Source: Cohnella sp. OV330 (GTDB lineage Bacteria > Bacillota > Bacilli > Paenibacillales > Paenibacillaceae). From it: 64,000 bases of DNA. Location of the stretch: contig NZ_FOKE01000006.1 in the NCBI RefSeq assembly GCF_900112065.1, forward strand, positions 124,001 through 188,000, in the 5' to 3' direction. The first letter of the stretch is position 1, and the number at the start of each line of letters is the position of its first letter. The notes below the pieces were generated by a model, which saw nothing but the letters and a program-made list of their open reading frames with translations, was not told the origin of the DNA and did no database searches. A program made the position numbers and the translations under genes. This document shows positions 28,563 to 36,497 of this stretch, piece by piece.

Positions 28563-29567
28563 TTGAGCGAGCTTGATCTAAGCATGTACGACGTCAGAAC
28601 GGACTTGGCGCTCGAGGCCAAGGAGAGAGCGGAATCGCTGTCGGGCGGCGCCATTCCCGGCGTCTGGACCGAGACCGAGCGCGAGGGCGGCATCACCGTC
28701 ACGCGGATGGAGATTCAGACGGAACAGGGCGCGCAGGCGATCGGCAAAATGCAGGGGAACTACGTCACGCTGGAGGTGCCCGAGCTGCGACGCGGCGACA
28801 CGGAGCTTCAGAACCGCGTCGCGACGGCGTTCGCCAGGGAATTCGAGGCGTTTCTTGCCCGAATCGGCGTCGGGCCGAAAACCTCCGTCATGGTCGTCGG
28901 CCTCGGCAACGGCAAGGTGACGCCGGACGCGCTGGGACCGATCGTCGTCGACAATTTGATGGTGACGCGCCAGTTTTTCGAGCTGATGCCCGACCAGGTC
29001 GGCGAGGGCTATCGCTCCGTCAGCGCGATCGCGCCGGGCGTGCTCGGCACGACGGGCATCGAATCGAGCGATATCGTGCTCGGCGCCGTCCAGCAGGCGA
29101 AGCCGGAGCTGGTCATCGCGATCGATGCGCTGGCGGCGAGATCGCTCGAGCGCGTGAACACGACGATCCAGATCGCGGACACGGGCATTCACCCGGGCTC
29201 CGGCATCGGCAACAAGCGCAAGGGACTGACGCGGGCGACGCTCGGCGTGCCGGTGCTCGCGATCGGCGTGCCGACGGTGCTCTACGCTTCGACGATCGTC
29301 AACGACGCGATGGACATGGTGCTGGCGCATATGAAGCAGCATACGCCGGACACCGATCCGCTGTTCGGCGTGTTCGGCACGATGGCCGGCCAGGAACGGC
29401 TGCAGCTGGTTAAAGAAGTGCTGCAGCCGGTCGGCCACGATCTGCTGGTCACGCCGAAGGAGATCGACGACTTCATCGAGGACCTCGGCAACATCGTCGC
29501 GAGCGGCCTCAATGCGGCGATGCACCAGGCGATCGACACGGACAACGTGGCCGCCTACACGCACTGA
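28563..29567 (+). CDS. gpr: Germination protease (spore protease) GPR
   Basis: A 334-residue protein of the GPR (A25) family, which cleaves small acid-soluble spore proteins at germination. The N-terminus SELDLSMYDVRTDLALEAKE is the conserved region that includes the removable propeptide. VVGLGNGKVTPDALGPIVVDN and ADTGIHPGSGIGNKRKGL are further family hallmarks. TTG 28563 follows GGAGAGGAG at 9 bases; the open frame extends another 104 codons into rpsT control DNA and is not real. In B. subtilis spoIIP follows directly; here 14.6 kb intervene. Confidence 0.95.
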   Translation: MSELDLSMYDVRTDLALEAKERAESLSGGAIPGVWTETEREGGITVTRMEIQTEQGAQAIGKMQGNYVTLEVPELRRGDTELQNRVATAFAREFEAFLARIGVGPKTSVMVVGLGNGKVTPDALGPIVVDNLMVTRQFFELMPDQVGEGYRSVSAIAPGVLGTTGIESSDIVLGAVQQAKPELVIAIDALAARSLERVNTTIQIADTGIHPGSGIGNKRKGLTRATLGVPVLAIGVPTVLYASTIVNDAMDMVLAHMKQHTPDTDPLFGVFGTMAGQERLQLVKEVLQPVGHDLLVTPKEIDDFIEDLGNIVASGLNAAMHQAIDTDNVAAYTH

Positions 29568-29598
29568 TCCGAGTCGGGGCGCCCGGCAGGTCGGTCGG

Positions 29599-29648
29599 GG
29601 CCGTCTTCCCGCGCAGCGCGCAGCTGCCGGAAGACGGCCTTTGTTTTG
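29599..29648 (+). terminator. Terminator after gpr
   Basis: GGCCGTCTTCC pairs with GGAAGACGGCC across a G+C-rich loop, followed by TTTGTTTT. It closes the gpr transcript about 35 bp after the stop codon. Confidence 0.85.
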
Positions 29649-29669
29649 CGCGCGCAGGCGCGGGTTGAG

Positions 29670-29850
29670 TCTATCTAGGATTACTTACGCGGAGCAGATG
29701 AGTCGCGGTGGTGGTTTAATCCTGGATGAGACTACCTAATCGGAACAGGTGGAGCGAGTTGCTGATTTGATCCTGGCTGGGACTATCTGCGCGGAGCAGT
29801 TGTTGCGAGGGGTTGGTTTGTTCCTGGATAGGACTACCTACGAGGCGTCA
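29670..29850. repeat. Intergenic tandem array, 51-bp period (type B, left copy)
   Basis: About three and a half imperfect units. The marker [AT]TCCTGG occurs at 29719, 29770 and 29821, exactly 51 bp apart, each followed by a GACTA[CT]CT element; GCGGAGCAG recurs near 29690 and 29791. A related array in opposite orientation lies at 43.8-44.05 kb, at the other end of the mannan cassette. The open frames through the array look like repeat-driven chance frames. Confidence 0.85.
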
Positions 29851-29909
29851 GCGCCGACGCTCCCAGCCGCCGACATCCATAGCTTTTTGCCGCATCTCAT
29901 CGTATCCGC

Positions 29910-29938
29910 TTACTTCGTTAGCCTTTGTTATGTATAAT
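29910..29938 (+). promoter_or_regulatory. Promoter of the two-component operon
   Basis: TTACTT (29910-29915), a 17-bp spacer, TATAAT (29933-29938). An inverted repeat GTTAGC ... GCTAAC flanks the -10 region (about 29917-29922 and 29947-29952). The gene starts about 70 bp downstream. Confidence 0.6.
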
Positions 29939-30010
29939 GGGTATCGCTAACGATAACCGGACATGACGCGTTATATTCACAGGGCGCGTCCTTCTGCGAG
30001 GAGAAGCTCC

Positions 30011-31885
30011 ATGCTAAAAAGGAAAAAGCGGCTCGCCCGCCCGCGGAGATGGTGGCCGGAACGGATGGAGAGCAAGCTGATCATCGTGTTCCTGTTTCTG
30101 ATCATCCTGCCGATCGGCGTGCTCACATATGTCGCCGCGCAGCGCTATTCGAATTCGATCGAGCGCAATACGGTCACGTTCGTCTCCCAACTGTCCGACC
30201 AGATGATGGGGAAGATGGACGATTATATTGAAGACATGAAAAAAATATCGATCATTCCGTCTTATCAAGCCGATATTATGGAAGGTCTCAAGATGTCGAA
30301 CAGCTTCTACGGCGGACAGCACGGCGGCGAAGCGGGAGGCAGCGGCGTGCTGACGGAACAGGAGCGAACGCGGCTCGCCATCGACCGCAAGATCGGCAGC
30401 AGCATTTATTTTATCAACAATATTAAAAGCAGCACGAATGTCGTGTATTTGTTCGACTTTTACGGCAATCCGTACTTCGCCATCAAAAATACGGCCATCC
30501 GGTCCGATCTGCAGGACGTGCTGCCCAGGTGGACGGAGCTCGCCGAGGAGGCGCACGGCACGCCGGTGCTCGTCAGCACCCAGGACGTGGCGGGACGGGC
30601 GACGAGCAGCCGTTATGTGTTCACGGTCGTGCGCAAGATCATCGATCCCCGCACCTACGATTCGATCGGGATGATCGCGATCGACGCCAACATCGGCGTC
30701 ATCGACAACATTATCAAGGATCTGGACAAGTCCACGCACGGCAAAACGCTGGTGGTAGACAAGAGCGGCAGCGTCGTTTACGACAGCGACAAGTCGCTGA
30801 TCGGGCAAAATCTTAAAAACAGCGAGCTGATGCCGGGCGCGTTAAACGAGCAGGGAAGCTTCCATACGAAGATCGACGGGAAAGGCGTGCTGGCGATCTT
30901 CAAGGAGTCTTCGGTCACCGGATGGAAAGTGCTGATCACGATCCCCGAGGACGAGCTCATGGCGGACGCGCTAAGGACGCGCACGTATACGGTCGCGGCT
31001 GCGCTCGCCATTATGGCGTTCGCCCTGCTGATCTCGCTCGTGCTCGTATTCGCGATTACGCGACCGCTCCGGGGATTGGTCCGGATGATGAAGGAAGTGC
31101 AGACGGGCAATCTCGACGTTGCGTTTCCGGTGGTCAGCCGCGACGAGGCGGGGCTCGTGGGCAGCGCGTTCAACCGGATGATCGACCGGATCAAGACGCT
31201 GATCCAGGATATCTACGCGGTCGAGGAGCGGAAGAAGGAAGCCGAGCTGCAATCGCTTCAGCATCAGATCAATCCGCACTTCATTTATAATACGCTCGAA
31301 TCGATCCGCATGACGGCCGTGCTCAGCGACAACAAAGAAGTGGCGACGATGACCCAGCTCCTCGGCAAGCTGCTCCGGTACAGCATCCACGGCGGGCTCG
31401 AGAGCGTGCCGATCGCGAAGGAATGGGAGCATCTGGGCATTTACGTGCAGCTGCTGAATTACCGTTACGGCAGCCGCTTCGAGCTGCAGCTGCCCGACGC
31501 GCGGGAGACGGAGGGCTTAAGCGTCATCAAGCTGCTCTTTCAGCCGATCGTCGAGAACGCCGTTTATCACGGGCTCCACGAGTCCCGCAGCGGGATGCGC
31601 ATTCGCGTCCTCTGCAGGCAGGAGGGCAAGGACCTGGTGTTCGAGGTGGCGGACGACGGAGAGGGTATGGATGAAGAGACGCTGCATAAGCTGCAGGCTT
31701 CGCTGCTTCAGGTGCCGGAAGGGGACAATACCGGCATCGGGCTAAGAAACGTCAACGAGCGCATCAAATTGAAATACGGGGAAACCTACGGGCTCTCGAT
31801 CCGCAGCCAGTTCGGCCAGGGCACGATCGTGACCGTCCGCCTGCCGGCGGCGCCCGCAGCGCAACAAGGGGGAGAAGCGACATGA
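30011..31885 (+). CDS. YesM-type sensor histidine kinase
   Basis: A 624-residue membrane kinase. One transmembrane helix near 22-43 and a second near 324-348 enclose a large extracytoplasmic dCache-like sensor. A HAMP domain follows, then the His_kinase segment QHQINPHFIYNTLESIRM with the phospho-accepting His near 423, and an ATPase domain with PIVENAVYHGL and DDGEGM. ATG 30011 follows GAGGAG; the frame extends 16 codons further. It overlaps the response regulator by 4 bp (ATGA). Such pairs typically sense or respond to sugars and control neighbouring carbohydrate ABC genes. Oligosaccharide sensing is inferred from context. Confidence 0.92.
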   Translation: MLKRKKRLARPRRWWPERMESKLIIVFLFLIILPIGVLTYVAAQRYSNSIERNTVTFVSQLSDQMMGKMDDYIEDMKKISIIPSYQADIMEGLKMSNSFYGGQHGGEAGGSGVLTEQERTRLAIDRKIGSSIYFINNIKSSTNVVYLFDFYGNPYFAIKNTAIRSDLQDVLPRWTELAEEAHGTPVLVSTQDVAGRATSSRYVFTVVRKIIDPRTYDSIGMIAIDANIGVIDNIIKDLDKSTHGKTLVVDKSGSVVYDSDKSLIGQNLKNSELMPGALNEQGSFHTKIDGKGVLAIFKESSVTGWKVLITIPEDELMADALRTRTYTVAAALAIMAFALLISLVLVFAITRPLRGLVRMMKEVQTGNLDVAFPVVSRDEAGLVGSAFNRMIDRIKTLIQDIYAVEERKKEAELQSLQHQINPHFIYNTLESIRMTAVLSDNKEVATMTQLLGKLLRYSIHGGLESVPIAKEWEHLGIYVQLLNYRYGSRFELQLPDARETEGLSVIKLLFQPIVENAVYHGLHESRSGMRIRVLCRQEGKDLVFEVADDGEGMDEETLHKLQASLLQVPEGDNTGIGLRNVNERIKLKYGETYGLSIRSQFGQGTIVTVRLPAAPAAQQGGEAT

Positions 31886-33408
31886 CCGTCAACATCGCCG
31901 TCGTCGACGACGAGGAAAAAATCAGGCAAGGGCTCGCCAAGTTAATCGAAATGACGGGCGACGAATACAAGATCGTCGGCATTTATTCGGGCGGACTGGA
32001 GCTGCTCGGCGAGCTGGGCAGTCTCGAGGTCGACCTCATCTTCACCGACATCAAGATGCCGCAGATGAACGGGCTGCAGCTCATCGAACAGGTGCAGCGC
32101 CGGAGGCCCAAGGTGAAGTTCGCCGTCCTCAGCGGCTTCAGCGACTTCGAGTTCGCGAGAGGCGCCATCCGGCAAGGCGTCGAGGACTATCTGCTGAAGC
32201 CGGTCGACCAGGACGAGCTCGGCGAGCTGTTGCGCCGCGTCAAAAACAACCTGGAGTTGGAAAGCTACCGCAAAGCCGTCGCGGCGGAGGAGCATATCCG
32301 GCTGCTGCTCGGGAGCGACGTCAGGCATCTGCCCGGCCATATGACGGAGGGCGCCGGACGCGAGCTGTCGCAGATCGGATTGTTCAGGGAACACTTCGCG
32401 GTCGTCCTGCTGCGGACGGATCCTGAACTGACTGGCGAACGGCTCGCCTTTTATATGGAGGCTTGGAATCGGGAGCACCGGAGCTTCGTGTGGGAGCCGA
32501 GGCAGTCGGTCATCGTGGTGGCGATCGGCCAAGGCGATCATGACGACACGGCCCGCGGGATCGCCTCGACCCTGCTCCAGCGAATCCCGCACGCGGTCCA
32601 TGCGCGGATCGGCGTCAGCGCGGTCCATCAGGGTCCGCTTAAGCTGCGGGACGCTTATCTGGAAGCGGAGGTCGCGATGCAGCAGGTATGGTACGAGGAC
32701 GGCATCAAGGCGATGAACGATTTCCTGCACTTGTCGAGGCGACAAGAAGACGTCTCGGGGCTGCTCCGGCTGCTCGACAAAGATTTCCGTCCGGCGCTGC
32801 AGCTGCTCGATCTGCCCCGGGCGGAGTCCGCGCTGCGGGCCTGGCTGGAGGAGGCGGGCAAGCTGCGTCCGGCTTGGCCGGCGCTTAGCGAAGCGGCTTC
32901 CGCCGTATTCGGCTTGCTGCGCGGGGAGCTGAGCGGCCGGCAAACCCGACTCCCGGCCGGGGAGACCGAGGACGAGCAGCTGCGGCTGTCGCCGGTCCGG
33001 TTCGTGAGCTGGCATACATTTACATCGGAATTTATGGAGTCGGCAACCGCTCTGCTTCACATACTTAAGGAAGCCAGGCAGGAAAATCGCGTCGTCGAAA
33101 ACGTGAAAGCCTATGTGCAGGAGCATTTTACGGAAGAGCTCGAACTGCAGCGGCTCGCGGATCGCGTATACTTGACGCCGAGCTACCTGAGCAAGCTGTT
33201 CAAGACGGAGACCGGCGAGACGATCACCGATTACATCATTTCCGTCCGCATCGCCCATGCGAAGGAGCATCTCATCCGCAACCCCGCGCTGAAAACGTAC
33301 GAGGTGGGCGAGATGGTCGGATACGGGGACCCCGCTTACTTCAACAAGGTATTCAAAAAGGTCGTCGGGCTGACGCCTAAAGAGTATCGGGAGCGAGTTA
33401 GGTTATAG
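31882..33408 (+). CDS. YesN-type response regulator with AraC DNA-binding domain
   Basis: A 508-residue protein. The receiver domain occupies residues 3-120, with the acidic pocket DDEE (9-12), phospho-acceptor Asp 56 (FTDIKMP) and Lys in LLKPVD. A long middle region of unknown fold follows. The C-terminal 100 residues form the AraC double helix-turn-helix (LADRVYLTPSYLSKLFKTET, then GYGDPAYFNKVFKKVVGLTP). It is the partner of the upstream kinase (overlapping start). It probably activates the ABC permease operon that begins 120 bp downstream. Confidence 0.93.
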   Translation: MTVNIAVVDDEEKIRQGLAKLIEMTGDEYKIVGIYSGGLELLGELGSLEVDLIFTDIKMPQMNGLQLIEQVQRRRPKVKFAVLSGFSDFEFARGAIRQGVEDYLLKPVDQDELGELLRRVKNNLELESYRKAVAAEEHIRLLLGSDVRHLPGHMTEGAGRELSQIGLFREHFAVVLLRTDPELTGERLAFYMEAWNREHRSFVWEPRQSVIVVAIGQGDHDDTARGIASTLLQRIPHAVHARIGVSAVHQGPLKLRDAYLEAEVAMQQVWYEDGIKAMNDFLHLSRRQEDVSGLLRLLDKDFRPALQLLDLPRAESALRAWLEEAGKLRPAWPALSEAASAVFGLLRGELSGRQTRLPAGETEDEQLRLSPVRFVSWHTFTSEFMESATALLHILKEARQENRVVENVKAYVQEHFTEELELQRLADRVYLTPSYLSKLFKTETGETITDYIISVRIAHAKEHLIRNPALKTYEVGEMVGYGDPAYFNKVFKKVVGLTPKEYRERVRL

Positions 33409-33447
33409 TTATCCAAATTGAAGACAAGGAAAACAAACGTAGAACCT

Positions 33448-33496
33448 TAAAAGGCATAACCGAATCGGGTATAATCATTGTAAGCGATTTCCATAC
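33448..33496 (+). promoter_or_regulatory. Promoter with cre-like site ahead of the ABC permeases
   Basis: TTAAAA (33448-33453), 17-bp spacer, TATAAT (33471-33476). Directly downstream is TTGTAAGCGATTTCCA (33479-33494), close to the CcpA cre consensus WTGNAANCGNWNNCW with one mismatch. A related TGTAAGCGAT element sits at the same place in the solute-binding-protein promoter at 42.28 kb. Confidence 0.6.
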
Positions 33497-33530
33497 GGTG
33501 ACTTGACCGACGACGAAAGCAGGGGTGTCT

Positions 33531-34409
33531 ATGTTTAACCTGAGTTACAAAACGCAGCGGATTCTCATTCTTTTCGGATTCCTTACGATTCCGGTCCTCT
33601 TGTCGTTGACCTTTTCGTACTATCCGGCGCTGTCGTTGCTTTACTACAGCTTTACGGACTGGAGCGGCCTCGGTTGGGAAATGAATTGGGTCGGATTCGA
33701 CAACTACAAGGAGATTTTCTCCCGTCCGGAAATTTTCGGCGTCTTTAAAAACAATGCCTATTACTTCGTTGGCGGCTTGCTCCAGACTTGCGTCGCGCTA
33801 TACTTCGCGATCGTGCTGACCAGCAAGCTCAAGGGACGGAACATCTTCCGTTCGATGCTGTTCATTCCTTACGTGCTGCACAGCGTCGCCATCGTCATCA
33901 TGTTCCGCAACCTATACCATGTCGAGTACGGCTCGCTGAACATTTTCCTCGAAGCGATCGGCCTCGGCTCCTGGCAGCAGCAATGGCTGGGCAATCCGCA
34001 CCTGGTCAACTTCTCGCTCGCCTTTATCTCGATCTGGAAGTACTTCGGCCTGACGATGGTTATCTTCATCGGCGCGCTGCAGTCCATTCCGGCCGACAAC
34101 TACGAAGCCGCCAAGATCGACGGCGCCTCGGGCTGGCAAACGTTCCGCTTCATCACGCTCCCGAGCATCCGCAGCGTCCTCGAGCTGATGCTGATCCTGA
34201 CGCTCACCGGCGCGCTCGAAGCGTTCGATATTCCGTACATCATGATGCTCGGCGCGAACGATACGCACACCTTCGTTTCAAAGACGATCGATATGGCGTT
34301 TAAGTTCCAGCAGGCCGGACTTGCCTCCGCGATGGCTATCGTGCTGCTGCTGATCGTCATCGCCTTCATCATCCTGCAGCGCAAGCTGCTGTTCAGGGAG
34401 GAGAAATAA
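33531..34409 (+). CDS. Sugar ABC transporter permease (MalF/UgpA type)
   Basis: A 292-residue inner-membrane protein with six predicted helices. The conserved EAA loop reads EAAKIDGASGWQTFRFITLPS near residue 197, where the cytoplasmic ATPase docks. ATG 33531 is preferred over GTG 33525, because GGGG lies 5 bases before the ATG. It pairs with the next gene, 3 bp downstream. No ATPase gene is present in the window, so a shared MsmX-type ATPase is expected. The substrate is inferred from the mannan enzymes nearby: beta-mannooligosaccharides. Confidence 0.9.
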   Translation: MFNLSYKTQRILILFGFLTIPVLLSLTFSYYPALSLLYYSFTDWSGLGWEMNWVGFDNYKEIFSRPEIFGVFKNNAYYFVGGLLQTCVALYFAIVLTSKLKGRNIFRSMLFIPYVLHSVAIVIMFRNLYHVEYGSLNIFLEAIGLGSWQQQWLGNPHLVNFSLAFISIWKYFGLTMVIFIGALQSIPADNYEAAKIDGASGWQTFRFITLPSIRSVLELMLILTLTGALEAFDIPYIMMLGANDTHTFVSKTIDMAFKFQQAGLASAMAIVLLLIVIAFIILQRKLLFREEK

Positions 34410-34412
34410 GCG

Positions 34413-35240
34413 ATGGAACGCCAAAATAAAGCGTGGACGATATTCCGTTATGTCACGATCGCGATCGGACTGTTCATCGTTTTCTTCCCGATCTACTCCG
34501 TGCTGATCTCGGCGTTTAAGACAAAAGTCGAATACTACAATTCGGGTCTTGCGCTGCCGCACGACTGGTTTAACTTCGACAACTTCAGAAAAGTGTTCAA
34601 GGTCGGACGTCTCGGCCTCGGCTTCAAAAACATCTTCATTATCCTCGTGGTGTCGCTTGCCGGCAACGTGCTGATCGGCACGATGGTCGCCTACGCGCTC
34701 GGCCGCTTCGACTTCAAGATGAAGAAGCCGATCATGGGCATGTACCTCGTCGCGCAAGTCATACCGATGATTACGACGCAGGTCGCGACGTTCCAGGTCA
34801 TCAAGTTCCTTGGCGCCTACAACGAGATTTACGCACCGATGCTGCTGTATCTTGGCGCGGACGTGCTGCAGATCGTCATTTACCTGCAGTTCGTGAACAA
34901 TATCCCGAAGGATCTCGACGAGAGCGCCATGGTCGAAGGCGCGTCCCTGTTCAAGATCTACCGGTCGATCATCTTCCCGCTGCTCGCGCCGGCGACGGCG
35001 ACGCTGATCATCATGAAGACGATCTCGATCTACAACGACTTCTATACGCCTTACCTGTATATGCCTAGCCGCAAGTTGCAAGTCGTGTCGACCGCGATCT
35101 ATTCGTTCGTCGGGCCGAACGCTTCTGAGATTAACGTCATTTCGGCGGGAATACTCATCATCTTTATTCCGACGCTGGTGATTTTCCTGTTCTTGCAGCG
35201 GTATATTTTCGCAGGCGTCACGAACGGCGCGGTCAAATAA
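34413..35240 (+). CDS. Sugar ABC transporter permease (MalG/UgpE type)
   Basis: A 275-residue protein with six helices and the EAA loop LDESAMVEGASLFKIYRSIIFP near residue 168. It forms the second half of the transmembrane channel with the upstream permease; the two genes are separated by 3 bp and GGGAGGAG precedes this ATG. The solute-binding lipoprotein likely to deliver substrate is encoded 7 kb away at 42.4 kb, after the enzymes. A terminator that also carries an operator-like palindrome follows. Confidence 0.9.
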   Translation: MERQNKAWTIFRYVTIAIGLFIVFFPIYSVLISAFKTKVEYYNSGLALPHDWFNFDNFRKVFKVGRLGLGFKNIFIILVVSLAGNVLIGTMVAYALGRFDFKMKKPIMGMYLVAQVIPMITTQVATFQVIKFLGAYNEIYAPMLLYLGADVLQIVIYLQFVNNIPKDLDESAMVEGASLFKIYRSIIFPLLAPATATLIIMKTISIYNDFYTPYLYMPSRKLQVVSTAIYSFVGPNASEINVISAGILIIFIPTLVIFLFLQRYIFAGVTNGAVK

Positions 35241-35268
35241 GAGACGATTTCCGGCCATGACGCTAACG

Positions 35269-35323
35269 ATCCGAATGTGTTATGATAACAATTAATCTTG
35301 TTATCAACGCATTCGGATTTTTT
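35269..35323. terminator. Terminator of the permease operon containing the lacI operator
   Basis: A long stem: ATCCGAATG ... TGATAACAA pairs with TTGTTATCA ... CATTCGGAT, with a TTAATC loop and T-run 35318-35323. Its inner part, TGATAACAA-TTAATC-TTGTTATCA (35283-35306), is a perfect 9-bp inverted repeat sharing half-sites with palindromes at 38.6 and 42.2 kb. It is 26 bp upstream of the translated start of lacI, so it probably also serves as autoregulatory operator. Confidence 0.7.
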
Positions 35324-35348
35324 ATGGGCGGAAAGGGTCGTACGAGAG

Positions 35349-36410
35349 ATGTCTAAGAAAGTAACGATGCAGCAAATCGCCGATCATGTCGGCGTCTCCA
35401 AGTTCGCCGTGTCCAAGGCGCTCGCCGGCAAATCCGGCGTGAGCGCGGAGACCCGGGAAAAAATCATCAGCTCGGCGACGCAGCTCGGATACTTCGCGGG
35501 CAAGCGGATCAAGAGCTCGGCGTCCCGCGCCTCGGCCGACCCGGCCGGCAGGACGCAGCGGGAGACGATCATCGTGCTCATCCCGAACGTCCGGGAGCAG
35601 AATCGCCATTCCTTCTATTGGGGACGCATCATCGACGGGATTACGACCGGGCTCGAGCAGCACCGGCTCGGCATGATGATCGTCACGGAGCATATTACGG
35701 ACAATTTTATCAAGCTGATCAATCCGGACGGCGTGCTCGGCATCGTCTGCGTCGGCCACATCTCCAACCAGCTGCTGCTCGAGATTCGCAATCTGTCGAT
35801 CCCGTTCGTCATGGTGGACCACGAGGACCCGCTGATTCCGTCGGACGCGCTGTTCATGAACAACTACGAGTGCATGCGCCGCGTGACCAATTACCTGCTC
35901 GGCAACGGTCACCGCAAGCTCCAGTTCGTGGGCAACACCCGCTATTCGCGAAGCTTCTACGACCGCTGGCTCGGCTACCGCTCCCTGCTCGAGGAGCAGG
36001 AGGTGCCGCTTGCGCAGGAGCAGGGACTCATCTCGCTCGAGGGGGAAAACCGTTCCGAACATACGGAGGCGCTCACGGAAATCGTACGCGACATGAAAGA
36101 GCGCGAGGCGCTGCCGACCGCGTTCGTCTGCGCGAACGATTCGCTCGCGCTGTGCGTCGTCACGGCGCTGATGAAGCACGGCATCCGCGTGCCCGAGGAC
36201 GTCTCCGTCACCGGCTTCGACAACATCGACGACGCCGCGCTGTCGACGCCGACGCTCAGCACGGTGAACGTCAACAAGGAGGCGCTCGGCCAGCGGGCGG
36301 TGGAGACGCTGCTGTGGCGCATCAACCATCCGGACAGTCCCAAGGAACGGATCCTCCTGTCGGGAGATTTCGTGTTCAGGCAGTCGACGGGACTGGCGAA
36401 CAACGGTTGA
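35349..36410 (+). CDS. LacI family transcriptional regulator
   Basis: A 353-residue repressor. The helix-turn-helix is at residues 6-27 (TMQQIADHVGVSKFAVSKAL) with the hinge helix after it. The remainder is a periplasmic-binding-protein-like sugar-sensing domain (DGVLGIVCVGHISNQ, AFVCANDSLALCVVTALMKHG, TGFDNIDDAALSTPTLSTVN). ATG 35349 starts the homologous region; the open frame begins 17 codons upstream inside the terminator hairpin. It lies between the permeases and the mannan enzymes and is their likely repressor. The shared TTGTTATC/GATAACAA sites are candidate operators. The inducer is probably a manno-disaccharide, by inference. Confidence 0.92.
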   Translation: MSKKVTMQQIADHVGVSKFAVSKALAGKSGVSAETREKIISSATQLGYFAGKRIKSSASRASADPAGRTQRETIIVLIPNVREQNRHSFYWGRIIDGITTGLEQHRLGMMIVTEHITDNFIKLINPDGVLGIVCVGHISNQLLLEIRNLSIPFVMVDHEDPLIPSDALFMNNYECMRRVTNYLLGNGHRKLQFVGNTRYSRSFYDRWLGYRSLLEEQEVPLAQEQGLISLEGENRSEHTEALTEIVRDMKEREALPTAFVCANDSLALCVVTALMKHGIRVPEDVSVTGFDNIDDAALSTPTLSTVNVNKEALGQRAVETLLWRINHPDSPKERILLSGDFVFRQSTGLANNG

Positions 36411-36434
36411 ATTTCAAATCGATTTCCATATGCA

Positions 36435-36483
36435 AACAACAAACCGCGCGGAGGCAGCCTCCGCGCGGTTTGTTGTTCTTTTT
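36435..36483. terminator. Convergent terminator between lacI and the secreted protein gene
   Basis: AACAACAAACCGCGCGGAG pairs perfectly with CTCCGCGCGGTTTGTTGTT around a short loop and is followed by CTTTTT on the plus strand. Confidence 0.9.
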
Positions 36484-36497
36484 CGATGATTCGCGTA

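Noticed and set aside
29749..29937. 62-codon frame within the left type B array
   Set aside because: It is open because of the 51-bp period and runs into the -10 region of the kinase promoter; no credible ribosome binding site.
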